Part shown: positions 56,061 to 64,000 of the stretch, piece by piece
Layout of the letters: each line of letters starts with the position of its first letter
Numbering within the stretch: the stretch's first letter is position 1
Assembly (NCBI GenBank): GCA_030647435.1
Contig: JAUSJX010000134.1
Coordinates: 1-64,000 of the forward strand
Origin: Candidatus Rokuibacteriota bacterium
GTDB taxonomy: Bacteria; Methylomirabilota; Methylomirabilia; Rokubacteriales; CSP1-6
DNA: 64,000 bases
Reading direction: 5' to 3'
Translations under genes and position numbers: made by a program
Notes under the pieces: generated by a model
What the model was told of the DNA's origin: nothing
Seen by the model: the letters and a program-made list of their open reading frames with translations, nothing else
Database searches by the model: none

Positions 56061-57269
56061 CTACCGGGCGGTAGAGACCCCCCCGCCGACGCCGATAGCG
56101 GCCGAGGGCAGGTCGCGCGCCTTCTGGAAGACCGCCCGGTAGGCTTCGAGCCCGCCGTCCCGGTGCAGGTGCGCTCCCGCCCAGAGGTAGATCTGGAAGA
56201 GCCGGAACACGCGCTCACCGTGACGCGCCACCAGCTCGAGCCGCGCCGCCTCGAGATTGCGGGCCCACGCCTGCAGCGTCAGGTAGTAGCTGTGCCTGTC
56301 GTTGTGGAGCGCGACCGGCTCGAGGTTCGTCCGGTTGGCCGCGGCGAAGAGCTCCGGCAGCGCCACCGGAGTGTGGTCGCCCGGGAAGACGTAGCGGTAG
56401 GTGAAGGCGCTGACGTCGAACTTCTTCCGCCCCGCGGCGAAGTCCATGTAGACCCGCCCGCCCGGCTCGAGCAGCGAGTCGAACTTTCTGAAGAGCGCGC
56501 CGTAGTCGGGCAGGTGCTCCATGACGCCGCAGAGCACGACGGCGTCGTACCGCTCGCCGGGCTCGTAGGCGAAGACGCTCTCGTACACGACGCGCATTCG
56601 CGCCGGCGAGGTGTGCGTCGCGCACAGTTCGGCGAGGTACTTGTACTGCTCGTGCGAGATCGTCAGCATGGTCACGTCCACGCCGCGCGAGCCGGCATAC
56701 CCCGCGAAGGATCCCCAGCCGCCACCCACCTCGAGGACGCGGCTGCCCGGCCCGAGGCGGCAGACGTCCATGACGTAGTCGAGCTTGTTCTGGGCCGCCT
56801 GCTCGAGCGTCTCGTCCTCCGACGTGTAGACGGCCTGCGAGTAGAGGCGGAACTTCCGGTCGAGGAAGGCGAAGTAGAAGTCGTTGCCGTAGTCGTAGTG
56901 CTGCGGCACCCAGGACTTGTCGGCGCCGGTGTCGCCGTAGAGCCACGGCTGGACAAAGCGCCACAGCGAGGCCAACGGGTGACGGTCGGACAGAAAGCGC
57001 CGGAGGTCGAGGGCGGCCATGAAGTCGCCCTCGACGTCGATGTCCCCGCGCATGTAGGCCTCGCCGATCCGCGTCTCGTCGAGGGAGTGAAGCGCGCGCC
57101 ACGCGCGGTCGTTCGTGAGGCGCAGCCTGAAGTCCGGCGCGACCCCGGCCGCGCCGACGCGGTGGACGGCGCCGCCGGGCAGCTCGAGGTCGAACACGGG
57201 CGCGCCGGGGCCTGCCACCCGCCGACGGAGGTGCCGCACCGTGTAGGGGACGCGTTCTGGACCCGGCAT
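56061..57269 (-). CDS. Cyclopropane-fatty-acid synthase-like SAM methyltransferase
   Basis: 402 aa. An N-terminal domain (RLTNDRAWRALHSLDETRIG, YMRGDIDVEGDF) precedes the SAM fold: HYDYGNDFYFAFLDRKFRLY, VLEVGGGWGSFAGYAGSRG (SAM motif I), GVMEHLPDYGALFRKF. This is the CmaS/Cfa layout; the reaction would add a methylene or methyl group to lipid chains. The usual C-terminal CFA motifs are only partly conserved, so the exact product is open. The HpnR-like gene begins 19 bp downstream, suggesting joint membrane-lipid modification. Confidence 0.88.
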   Translation of the reverse strand: MPGPERVPYTVRHLRRRVAGPGAPVFDLELPGGAVHRVGAAGVAPDFRLRLTNDRAWRALHSLDETRIGEAYMRGDIDVEGDFMAALDLRRFLSDRHPLASLWRFVQPWLYGDTGADKSWVPQHYDYGNDFYFAFLDRKFRLYSQAVYTSEDETLEQAAQNKLDYVMDVCRLGPGSRVLEVGGGWGSFAGYAGSRGVDVTMLTISHEQYKYLAELCATHTSPARMRVVYESVFAYEPGERYDAVVLCGVMEHLPDYGALFRKFDSLLEPGGRVYMDFAAGRKKFDVSAFTYRYVFPGDHTPVALPELFAAANRTNLEPVALHNDRHSYYLTLQAWARNLEAARLELVARHGERVFRLFQIYLWAGAHLHRDGGLEAYRAVFQKARDLPSAAIGVGGGVSTAR

Positions 57270-57386
57270 CGCGCGGAAAAGGTAGACGAGCGCCGCCGGG
57301 GTGTCAAGGTTGTTGACCCCTCCGTGCTCCTGGGGCTACTGTCGGGAGGCGGCCCTCGCTCCCGGGGGCGCCCGGAAAGGTCGGCC

Positions 57387-60300
57387 ATGCATTGTCCGCG
57401 CTGCCGCCACGAGAGCCCGCCGTCGTCGCGCTTCTGCACCGAGTGCGGCGCGCGCCTCGCGCTCGTGTGCGCGGGCTGCGGCGCCGAGCTCGCCGAGGGC
57501 GTCCGCTTCTGCGGCCAGTGCGGGCTCAGCGTCGAGGCCCAGCGCGCGGGCCAGACGCGCTTCGCCTCGCCTGAGGCATACACGCCGAGACATCTGGCGG
57601 AGAAGATCCGCACCTCGCGGACCGCGATCGCGGGCGAGCGCAAGCAGGTGACCGTCCTCTTCGCCGATCTCAAGGGCTCGATGGAGCTTCTCGCCGACCG
57701 CGACCCCGAAGAGACGCGCAAGCTCCTCGACCCGGTCCTCGAGCACATGATGGACGCGGTCCACCACTACGAGGGCACGGTCAACCAGGTCATGGGCGAC
57801 GGGATCATGGCGCTCTTCGGCGCGCCGGTCGCCCACGAGGACCACGCGGTGCGGGCCTGCTACGCCGCGCTCCGCATGCAGGAATCAGTAAAGCGCTACG
57901 CGGAGGAGGTCCGGCGGGCCGAGGGCATCCCGATCCAGATCCGCGTCGGGCTCAACTCGGGCGAGGTCGTCGTGCGCTCGATCGGCAGCGACCTGCACAT
58001 GGACTACACGGCGGTGGGCCAGACGACGCACCTGGCCGCGCGCATGGAGCAGATGGCGACGCCGGGCACCGTGCTGACCACGGCCGAGACGTTCAAGCTC
58101 GTGGAGGGATGGGTCGAGACGCGCCCGCTCGGCCCGATGCCCGTCAAGGGGCTCGCGGCGCCGCTCGAGGTCTACGAAGTCGCGGGCGCGGGCGCGGCGC
58201 GCTCCCGCCTGCAGGCCTCGGCGCGGCGCGGCCTGTCGCGCTTCGTCGGGCGCGCCCCCGAGCTCGACCAGCTCCGCGAGGCCATCGAGCGCGCCGCGGC
58301 AGGCCGCGGACAGGTGGTGGCGGTGGTGGGCGAGCCCGGCGTCGGAAAGTCGCGCCTCTTCCACGAGGTGACCCACGCCGTCTCGCGACCGGAGTGGCTC
58401 GTCCTCGAGAGCCGTTCGATCTCGTACGGCAAGGCGACGCCCTACCTGCCCATTGTCGATCTCCTCAAGGGCTATTTCCAGATCGAGGCGCGCGACGCGG
58501 CCCGCCAGATCCGCGAGAAGGTCACCGGCAAGCTCCTGACCCTCGATCCGGCGCTGGAGCCGGCGTTCCCCGCGTTCCTCACCCTGCTCGACGTGCCGAC
58601 CGACGAGGCGCGATGGCAGTCCCTCGACCCCTCGCAGCGGCGCCAGCGCACGCTGGACGCGGTCAAGTCGCTGCTGCTGCGGGAGAGCCAGGCCCAGCCG
58701 CTGCTCCTGGTCTTCGAGGACCTCCAGTGGGTGGACAGCGAGACGCAGGTTCTCCTCGACAGCCTGGTCGAGAGCCTGCCGCTTGCCCGCATCGCGCTCC
58801 TCGTCAACTACCGGCCCGAGTACAGCCACGGCTGGGCGGGCAAGGGGTACTACAGCCGGCTCAGGCTCAACACGCTCCAGGCCGACGGTGCGGGGGAGCT
58901 CCTCGAGGCCCTCGTGGGCGACGACGCGGGGCTCGACCCGCTCAAGCAGCTCCTGATCGCGCGCACCGGCGGCAACCCGTTCTTCCTCGAGGAGAGCGTG
59001 CGCACCCTCGTGGAGCAGGGCGCCCTGGCCGGCGAGCGCGGGAGCTACCGCGCGGCGCGCCCGCTGTCCTCCATCCAGGTGCCGGCGACCGTGCAGGCCA
59101 TCCTGGCCGCCCGCATCGACCGCCTGCCCGCGCTGGAGAAGCGCCTGCTCCAGTCCGCCTCGGTCATCGGCAAGGACGTGCCGCTGGCGCTGCTCCAGGC
59201 CCTCGAAGAGATGCCGGAGGAAGAGCTGCGCCGCGGGCTCGCCCACCTCCAGTCGGCGGAGTTCGTCTACGAGACGAGCCTCTTCCCCGACCTCGAGTAC
59301 ACCTTCAAGCACGCGCTGACCCACGAGGTCGCCTACGGCGCCCTCCTGAACGAGCAGCGGAAAGCGCTGCATGCCCGGCTCGTCTCGGTGATCGAGCGTA
59401 TGACGCCGGGCCGTCTGGCCGAGCAGGTGGACCGCCTGGCCCACCACGCGCTCCAGGGCGGGCTCTGGGACAAGGCCGTGCTCCTCTTCCGCAAGGCCGG
59501 CGCCAAAGCGGCCGGGCGGAGCGCCTACCGCGAGGCCGCGACCTGCTTCGAGCAGGCGCTCTTAGCACTCGACCGTCTCCCCGAGGGCCGCGGGCGGAGC
59601 GAGCAGGCGGTGGACCTGCGCTTCGATCTTCACAACGCGTTGATTCCGCTGGGAGAGGTTGGGAAGATGCTCGGCGCGCTCGAGGAAGCGGAGCAGGTCG
59701 CCACCGCGCTCGGGGACCAGCGGAGGCTCGGACAGGTGGCCGCCTACATGACCCAGTGCTACTGGTGGACGGGCAAGCCCGAGCGCGCCGTCGAGTCCGG
59801 CCAGCGCGCGATCGCGATCGCCCAGAGCCTGGGCGACCGGGCCCTCGAGGCTCTCGCCACACAGCGGCTCGGCCAGGCCTATGCGAGCCTCGGCGAGTAC
59901 CGGCGCGCGGTCGAAGCCTTCGGCCGCCAGCTGGCGCGGGGCGAAGCGGAGCCCTCGCGCGAGCGCCCGGGCGCGGCCCCGGGCGCGGCAGGGCTGCGCG
60001 CGGCCGCCAACCGCGCGTGGATGGCCTGGTGTCTGGCCTCTCTCGGCGACTTCGCCGAGAGCGGCGCCCACGCCGAGGAGGCGGTGCGCCTGGCCGAGGC
60101 CGCGCAGCACGACCTGAGCCTCGCCATGACGTATTCCGGGGCGGGCCGGCCGCATCTCATCCAGGGCAACTTCCCCACGGCCATCTCCTGGCTCACGCGG
60201 AGCGCCGAGATCTGCCGGCGCGCCAACTTCGCGCCGCTCTTCTTCCTCGTGGCGTGCGACCTGGGCCAGGCCTACGCGCTCTCCGGGCGCGTGTCCGAGG

Positions 60301-60776
60301 GCGTGGCGCTGCTGGAGGAAGCGGCCGCGCAGTCCGCGGCCATGCGCCTGATGCCCACCCACGCCTGGAACGTGACCATGCTCGCCGAGGCGTATCTTCT
60401 CGCGGGCCGGCGGGAGGACGCCGCGCGCGACGTGCAGCGGGGACTGGCGATGGCGCGCGCCCACAAGCAGCGTTGGCTCGAAGCGGAGGGGCTCCGCATC
60501 CTGGGCGAGATCCTCGCCTCGGCCGAACGTCCGGACATGGAAGCGGCGCGTGCGGACTTCGAGGAGGCGGCGCGCATCGCCCGCGACCTCGATCTCCGGC
60601 CCCTCCTCGGCCGCTGCCTCCTGGCCTCGGGCAGGCTCGCGCGGCGGGCGGGGGATGGCGGGGCGCGGGAGTACCTCTCGCAGGCGGCGGCGCTCTTCAG
60701 CGAGATGGGCATGCGCTCTTGGCTCGAGCGGGCCGAGGCCGAGATGCGGACCCTGGACGGGGCTTCCGAGCGCTGA
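57387..60776 (+). CDS. Cyclase-AAA-TPR signalling protein with zinc ribbons
   Basis: 1129 aa. Two N-terminal double zinc ribbons (MHCPRCRHESPPSSRFCTEC, CAGCGAELAEGVRFCGQCG); a class III nucleotide cyclase domain (about 90-265: VTVLFADLKGSMELLADRD, VNQVMGDGIMALFGAPVAHE, GLNSGEVVVRSIGSDLHMDY); an AAA/NACHT-like ATPase with Walker A GEPGVGKSRLF near 315 and Walker B LLLVFEDLQWVD; and a C-terminal array of TPR-like repeats (about 670-1110). It probably makes a cyclic nucleotide in response to a protein or nucleotide signal. The ATG at 57387 starts the zinc ribbon; upstream in-frame sequence lies over the opposite-strand gene. Confidence 0.92.
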   Translation: MHCPRCRHESPPSSRFCTECGARLALVCAGCGAELAEGVRFCGQCGLSVEAQRAGQTRFASPEAYTPRHLAEKIRTSRTAIAGERKQVTVLFADLKGSMELLADRDPEETRKLLDPVLEHMMDAVHHYEGTVNQVMGDGIMALFGAPVAHEDHAVRACYAALRMQESVKRYAEEVRRAEGIPIQIRVGLNSGEVVVRSIGSDLHMDYTAVGQTTHLAARMEQMATPGTVLTTAETFKLVEGWVETRPLGPMPVKGLAAPLEVYEVAGAGAARSRLQASARRGLSRFVGRAPELDQLREAIERAAAGRGQVVAVVGEPGVGKSRLFHEVTHAVSRPEWLVLESRSISYGKATPYLPIVDLLKGYFQIEARDAARQIREKVTGKLLTLDPALEPAFPAFLTLLDVPTDEARWQSLDPSQRRQRTLDAVKSLLLRESQAQPLLLVFEDLQWVDSETQVLLDSLVESLPLARIALLVNYRPEYSHGWAGKGYYSRLRLNTLQADGAGELLEALVGDDAGLDPLKQLLIARTGGNPFFLEESVRTLVEQGALAGERGSYRAARPLSSIQVPATVQAILAARIDRLPALEKRLLQSASVIGKDVPLALLQALEEMPEEELRRGLAHLQSAEFVYETSLFPDLEYTFKHALTHEVAYGALLNEQRKALHARLVSVIERMTPGRLAEQVDRLAHHALQGGLWDKAVLLFRKAGAKAAGRSAYREAATCFEQALLALDRLPEGRGRSEQAVDLRFDLHNALIPLGEVGKMLGALEEAEQVATALGDQRRLGQVAAYMTQCYWWTGKPERAVESGQRAIAIAQSLGDRALEALATQRLGQAYASLGEYRRAVEAFGRQLARGEAEPSRERPGAAPGAAGLRAAANRAWMAWCLASLGDFAESGAHAEEAVRLAEAAQHDLSLAMTYSGAGRPHLIQGNFPTAISWLTRSAEICRRANFAPLFFLVACDLGQAYALSGRVSEGVALLEEAAAQSAAMRLMPTHAWNVTMLAEAYLLAGRREDAARDVQRGLAMARAHKQRWLEAEGLRILGEILASAERPDMEAARADFEEAARIARDLDLRPLLGRCLLASGRLARRAGDGGAREYLSQAAALFSEMGMRSWLERAEAEMRTLDGASER

Positions 60777-60809
60777 GTCGACGGCCGCTCCCTGTGGGAT
60801 AATCGCGCC

Positions 60810-63689
60810 GTGATCTGGCGCGGGTCGCTCTTCCGCAAGTACGCGGTCCTCTTCGTCGTCCTGGTCAGCGGGGCGCTCGTCGCCAGCGGTGCGACCGAAG
60901 TCTACTTCTCCTACCAGGAGAGCAAGCAGGCTCTCGTGACCCTCCAGCGCGAGAAGGCGCTCGGGGCCGCCTCCCGCATCGAGCAGTTCATCCAGGAAGT
61001 CGAGCGCCAGATCGGCTGGACCACCCAGCCCTCCATCGTGGCGCCGGCGGCCGCCATGGAGCAGCGCCGCGCCGACTACTTCCGCCTCTTCCGCCAGGTG
61101 CCCCCCATCACCGAGGTCAGCTACATCGACCCTGAGGGGCGGGAGCAGCTCCGCGTCTCGCGCCTGGCCATGGACGTGGTCGGTAGCGGGACGGATCTCT
61201 CCCAGGACCCGCGCTTCCGCGACCCCAAGAAGGGCCGGACCTACTTCAGCCTCGTCTACTTCCGGAAGGAATCCGAGCCGTACATGACCATCGCGCTGGC
61301 CGGCAGCGGCGACAAGGCCGGGGTGACCGTGGCGGAGGTCAACCTCAAGTTCATCTGGGACGTGGTCTCGAAGATCAAGATCGGCAAGGCTGGGCACGCC
61401 TACGTGGTGGACTCTCGCGGCCACCTGATCGCGCATCCCGACATCAGCCTGGTCCTCAAGAAGACCGACCTCTCGAGGCTCGCCCAGGTGAAGGGGGCGC
61501 TCGCCGCGGTCGCGCAGGGGGCGGGCATGCCGGGCATCGCGCGGGACCTCGAGGGGCGCCAGGTGCTCTCGGCCTCGGCCCCGATCGCGCCGCTCGGGTG
61601 GGCCGTCCTCATCGAGCAGCCGCTCTTCGAGGCCTTCGCGCCTATCCGCGCGTCCATCTTCCGCACGGTCGCGCTGGCGCTCTTCGGCGTCCTGCTGTCG
61701 GTCTTGGTCAGCCTCGTCCTGGCGCGGCGCATGGTGCGTCCCATCAAGGCGCTGACGGAGGGAGCGGGAAGGATCGGCGCGGGAGATCTGGGCTATCGGC
61801 TCGAGGTGAAGACGGGCGACGAGATCGAGGCGCTGGCCGAGCAGTTCAACCAGATGACCAGCCAGCTGCGCGAGTCCTACGCCGACCTCGAGCAGAAGGT
61901 TGAGGTTCGCACGCGCGAGCTCAGCGAGGCCCTCGAGCAGCAGACGGCGACCAGCGAGATCCTGCGGGTGATCTCCGGCTCGCCGAACGACCTCCAGCCG
62001 GTGATGGATGCTGTAGCCCAGAATGCCGCGCGGCTGTGTGGAGCGACTGACGCAGTGATCTTTCGCCTCGATGGTGATGTTCTTCGGCGGGTTGCTGCAT
62101 ACGGCACTCTCCCACTCGGAAGAGAAGTGGTACCGCTCACCCGCGACTCCGTGACAGGTCGGGTCGTCGTGGACCGCCAGACGATCCATCTGCATAATCT
62201 TGGCGCCGCGTTCGAAGCGGAGTTCCCCGACACCACGTTTCGATCGTTCGGAGTCCGGACTGCGCTTGGGACGCCATTGCTGCGTGAGGGTGTTCCCATC
62301 GGGGCGCTTCTCATTCGCCGCATAGAGGAGCGCCCATTCTCCGAGAAGCAAATCGCTCTGCTCCAGACCTTCGCCGACCAGGCCGTCATCGCCATCGAGA
62401 ACGTGCGCCTGTTCAAGGAGCTGGAGTCGCGCAACAGCGATCTGGGGGAGGCGCTGGAGCAGCAGACGGCGACCGGCGAGATCCTCAGCGTCATCTCGAG
62501 CTCGCCGACGAACACCCAGCCCGTGTTCGACGCGATCGTGCGGAGCTCGGTGAAGCTGTGCGACGGTCTGTTCGGCGCCGTCTATCTCCTCCGGGACGGG
62601 CTGGTCCATCTGATCGCCCACCACAACTTCAGCCCGGAGGCGCTCGAGGCCGTGCGCCAGATCTTCCCGGCGCCCCCCACCGCGGCGATCGGGGCGGGCC
62701 GGGCGCTTCTGACGCAGGCCGTCGTGCACATCCCGGACGTCACCCTGGACGAGCACTACCTGGCGCGACCCGTGACACAGGCCCTGGGCCACCGCAGCGT
62801 GCTCTGCGTGCCTTTGCTGCGCGATGGCGCCGCGATCGGGACGATCGTCGTCGGACGCGCCGAGCCGGAGCCATTCTCCGACAAGCAGATCGCGCTTCTC
62901 AAGACGTTCGCCGACCAGGCCGTCATCGCCATCGAGAACGTGCGGCTCTTCACCGAGCTGGACGACAAGACCAGGCAGCTCGAGGTCGCGAACCGGCACA
63001 AGTCGGAGTTCCTCGCCAACATGTCCCACGAGCTGCGCACGCCGCTCAACGCCGTCATCGGATTCTCTGAGGTCCTGATCGAGCGGATGTTCGGCGAGGT
63101 CAACCCGAAGCAGGAGGAGTACCTCAATGACATCCTGTCCTCCGGGAAGCACCTCCTCTCGCTCATCAACGACATTCTCGACCTGTCGAAGATCGAGGCG
63201 GGCCGGATGGAGCTGGAGGCCCAGGCCTTCGACCTGCCGTCCGCGCTCGACAACGCGCTGACGCTCATCAGGGAGCGCGCCGCGCGCCACAGTATCCGGC
63301 TCGAGGTCCACGTGGACCCAGCGATCGGCGAGGTCGTGGCCGACGAGCGCAAGGTCAAGCAGGTCCTGCTGAACCTTCTGTCCAACGCGGTCAAGTTCAC
63401 CCCTGAGGGAGGTAAGATCATTGTGAGCGCGACGTTGATCGGCGAGGCGGTGGGCGTGTCAGTCGCCGATACCGGCGTCGGCATCGCGGCCGAGGACCAA
63501 GAGACGATCTTCGAGGAGTTCCGTCAGGTAGGCGACGACTACGCACGGAAGCGCGAGGGAACTGGCCTGGGTCTCGCGCTGGCCCGCCGACTGGTCGAGC
63601 TCCACGGCGGCACGCTGTCGGTGCAGAGCGAGGTCGGCAAGGGGTCGACCTTCACCTTCACCATCCCGGTGCGCGCCCATGGCCGGTGA
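60810..63689 (+). CDS. Cache-HAMP-GAF-GAF sensor histidine kinase
   Basis: 959 aa from GTG. N-terminal transmembrane helix (about 10-30), periplasmic dCache-like sensor (about 35-285: [40 protein letters not shown]), second helix (about 290-310), HAMP (310-365), two GAF domains (about 380-545 and 560-725, each starting with a [11 protein letters not shown]-type linker), HisKA with His740 in [15 protein letters not shown], and HATPase ([18 protein letters not shown]). The receiver gene overlaps its end by 11 bp. A phosphorelay from an unknown periplasmic ligand is likely. Confidence 0.93.
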   Translation: MIWRGSLFRKYAVLFVVLVSGALVASGATEVYFSYQESKQALVTLQREKALGAASRIEQFIQEVERQIGWTTQPSIVAPAAAMEQRRADYFRLFRQVPPITEVSYIDPEGREQLRVSRLAMDVVGSGTDLSQDPRFRDPKKGRTYFSLVYFRKESEPYMTIALAGSGDKAGVTVAEVNLKFIWDVVSKIKIGKAGHAYVVDSRGHLIAHPDISLVLKKTDLSRLAQVKGALAAVAQGAGMPGIARDLEGRQVLSASAPIAPLGWAVLIEQPLFEAFAPIRASIFRTVALALFGVLLSVLVSLVLARRMVRPIKALTEGAGRIGAGDLGYRLEVKTGDEIEALAEQFNQMTSQLRESYADLEQKVEVRTRELSEALEQQTATSEILRVISGSPNDLQPVMDAVAQNAARLCGATDAVIFRLDGDVLRRVAAYGTLPLGREVVPLTRDSVTGRVVVDRQTIHLHNLGAAFEAEFPDTTFRSFGVRTALGTPLLREGVPIGALLIRRIEERPFSEKQIALLQTFADQAVIAIENVRLFKELESRNSDLGEALEQQTATGEILSVISSSPTNTQPVFDAIVRSSVKLCDGLFGAVYLLRDGLVHLIAHHNFSPEALEAVRQIFPAPPTAAIGAGRALLTQAVVHIPDVTLDEHYLARPVTQALGHRSVLCVPLLRDGAAIGTIVVGRAEPEPFSDKQIALLKTFADQAVIAIENVRLFTELDDKTRQLEVANRHKSEFLANMSHELRTPLNAVIGFSEVLIERMFGEVNPKQEEYLNDILSSGKHLLSLINDILDLSKIEAGRMELEAQAFDLPSALDNALTLIRERAARHSIRLEVHVDPAIGEVVADERKVKQVLLNLLSNAVKFTPEGGKIIVSATLIGEAVGVSVADTGVGIAAEDQETIFEEFRQVGDDYARKREGTGLGLALARRLVELHGGTLSVQSEVGKGSTFTFTIPVRAHGR

Positions 63690-64000
63690 GCTGATCCTGA
63701 TCGTCGAGGACAACGAAAAGAACCGCAGACTGGTCCGCGACGTGCTCCAGTTCAAGGGCTACCAGACGATCGAGAGCGAGACAGGGGAAGAAGGCGTGGA
63801 GCTCGCGCGCAGCCGTCAGCCGGCGCTGGTCCTGATGGACATACAGCTGCCCGGCATCGACGGCATCACGGCGCTCAAGCGGCTGCGCGACGACCCGGCG
63901 ACGCGCGCCATCCGCGTCATGGCGGTGACCGCGTCGGCGATGACGCAGGACAGGCAGACGATCCTCGCCGCCGGCTTCGACGCCTACCAGAGCAAGCCCA
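63679..64000 (+). CDS. Response regulator receiver protein (3' end outside window)
   Basis: The first 107 codons of a receiver: [20 protein letters not shown], phosphoacceptor Asp in [20 protein letters not shown], then [19 protein letters not shown] and the conserved Lys in AYQSKP at the edge. It is a CheY/DivK-like single domain as far as seen. The start overlaps the kinase stop by 11 bp, so it is the direct partner of that kinase. Confidence 0.92.
   Translation, partial: MAGELILIVEDNEKNRRLVRDVLQFKGYQTIESETGEEGVELARSRQPALVLMDIQLPGIDGITALKRLRDDPATRAIRVMAVTASAMTQDRQTILAAGFDAYQSKP

Noticed and set aside
59562-63311. Long minus-strand open frame over the cyclase-AAA and kinase genes
   Set aside because: The opposite strand encodes clear multi-domain proteins; the minus-strand frame shows no domain and is a GC-bias artefact.

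Overview
The window is GC-rich, densely packed and unbroken by rRNA or tRNA genes. It looks like a soil or sediment bacterium. The hopanoid methylase relative, paired stress-type small membrane proteins, multi-GAF kinases and a probable selenoprotein fit Candidatus Rokubacteria/Methylomirabilota, but this placement is an inference from gene content. Several genes carry single-base frameshifts or nonsense codons, so either the locus is decaying or the assembly holds small errors.

Region 1 (1-17.8 kb) is a stress-type island: PRC-barrel, BON, YtxH-like, GlsB/YeaQ, ferritin-like and tiny membrane or zinc-ribbon proteins, plus a succinate-semialdehyde-type dehydrogenase and an acetolactate-synthase-like enzyme. 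Its main feature is a repeated promoter: a 7-2-7 inverted repeat, TTGGACC-NN-GGTCCAA, followed 23-24 bp later by a TAnnnT -10 hexamer. There are eight copies in the first 15.5 kb and a ninth at 52.5 kb. The island also encodes a FixL/FixJ-like kinase and regulator, a stand-alone receiver, and two receivers whose phosphoacceptor Asp is replaced by Ser. I propose that the FixJ-type regulator binds these operators.

Region 2 (18.3-20.6 kb) holds a MerR regulator, a 56-aa Cys/His protein and a cation-diffusion exporter, split by an IS1-type transposase remnant.

Region 3 (20.9-43.8 kb) is a large copper/metal and periplasmic redox cluster: multicopper oxidase, CusF-like protein, cytochrome c, CcdA-like and TlpA-like thiol proteins, CopC, an HtrA protease, an RND efflux triad, SHOCT/DUF5676/DUF2933 small proteins, a Cu+ P-type ATPase, a cupredoxin-like protein, a YHS protein, DUF302 and a Met-rich secreted protein. 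The TlpA-like gene has an in-frame TGA exactly where the first Cys of CxxC should be, followed by a bacterial SECIS-like hairpin, and is called as a selenoprotein.

Region 4 (44-54.8 kb) has an SDR-SPW-VKOR fusion, a lycopene-cyclase-like membrane protein, second copies of DUF2933/DUF5676, a deleted MFS exporter, phosphoglucomutase, a glucoamylase-like hydrolase, and a second DUF302/Met-rich block next to a drug/metabolite transporter with a His-rich tail. The two DUF302/Met-rich blocks are a clear segmental duplication.

Region 5 (54.9-64 kb) has an HpnR-like hopanoid methylase that has lost its radical-SAM cysteine segment, a cyclopropane-synthase-like methyltransferase, a cyclase-AAA-TPR signalling protein, and a hybrid-type GAF histidine kinase with its receiver running off the window end.
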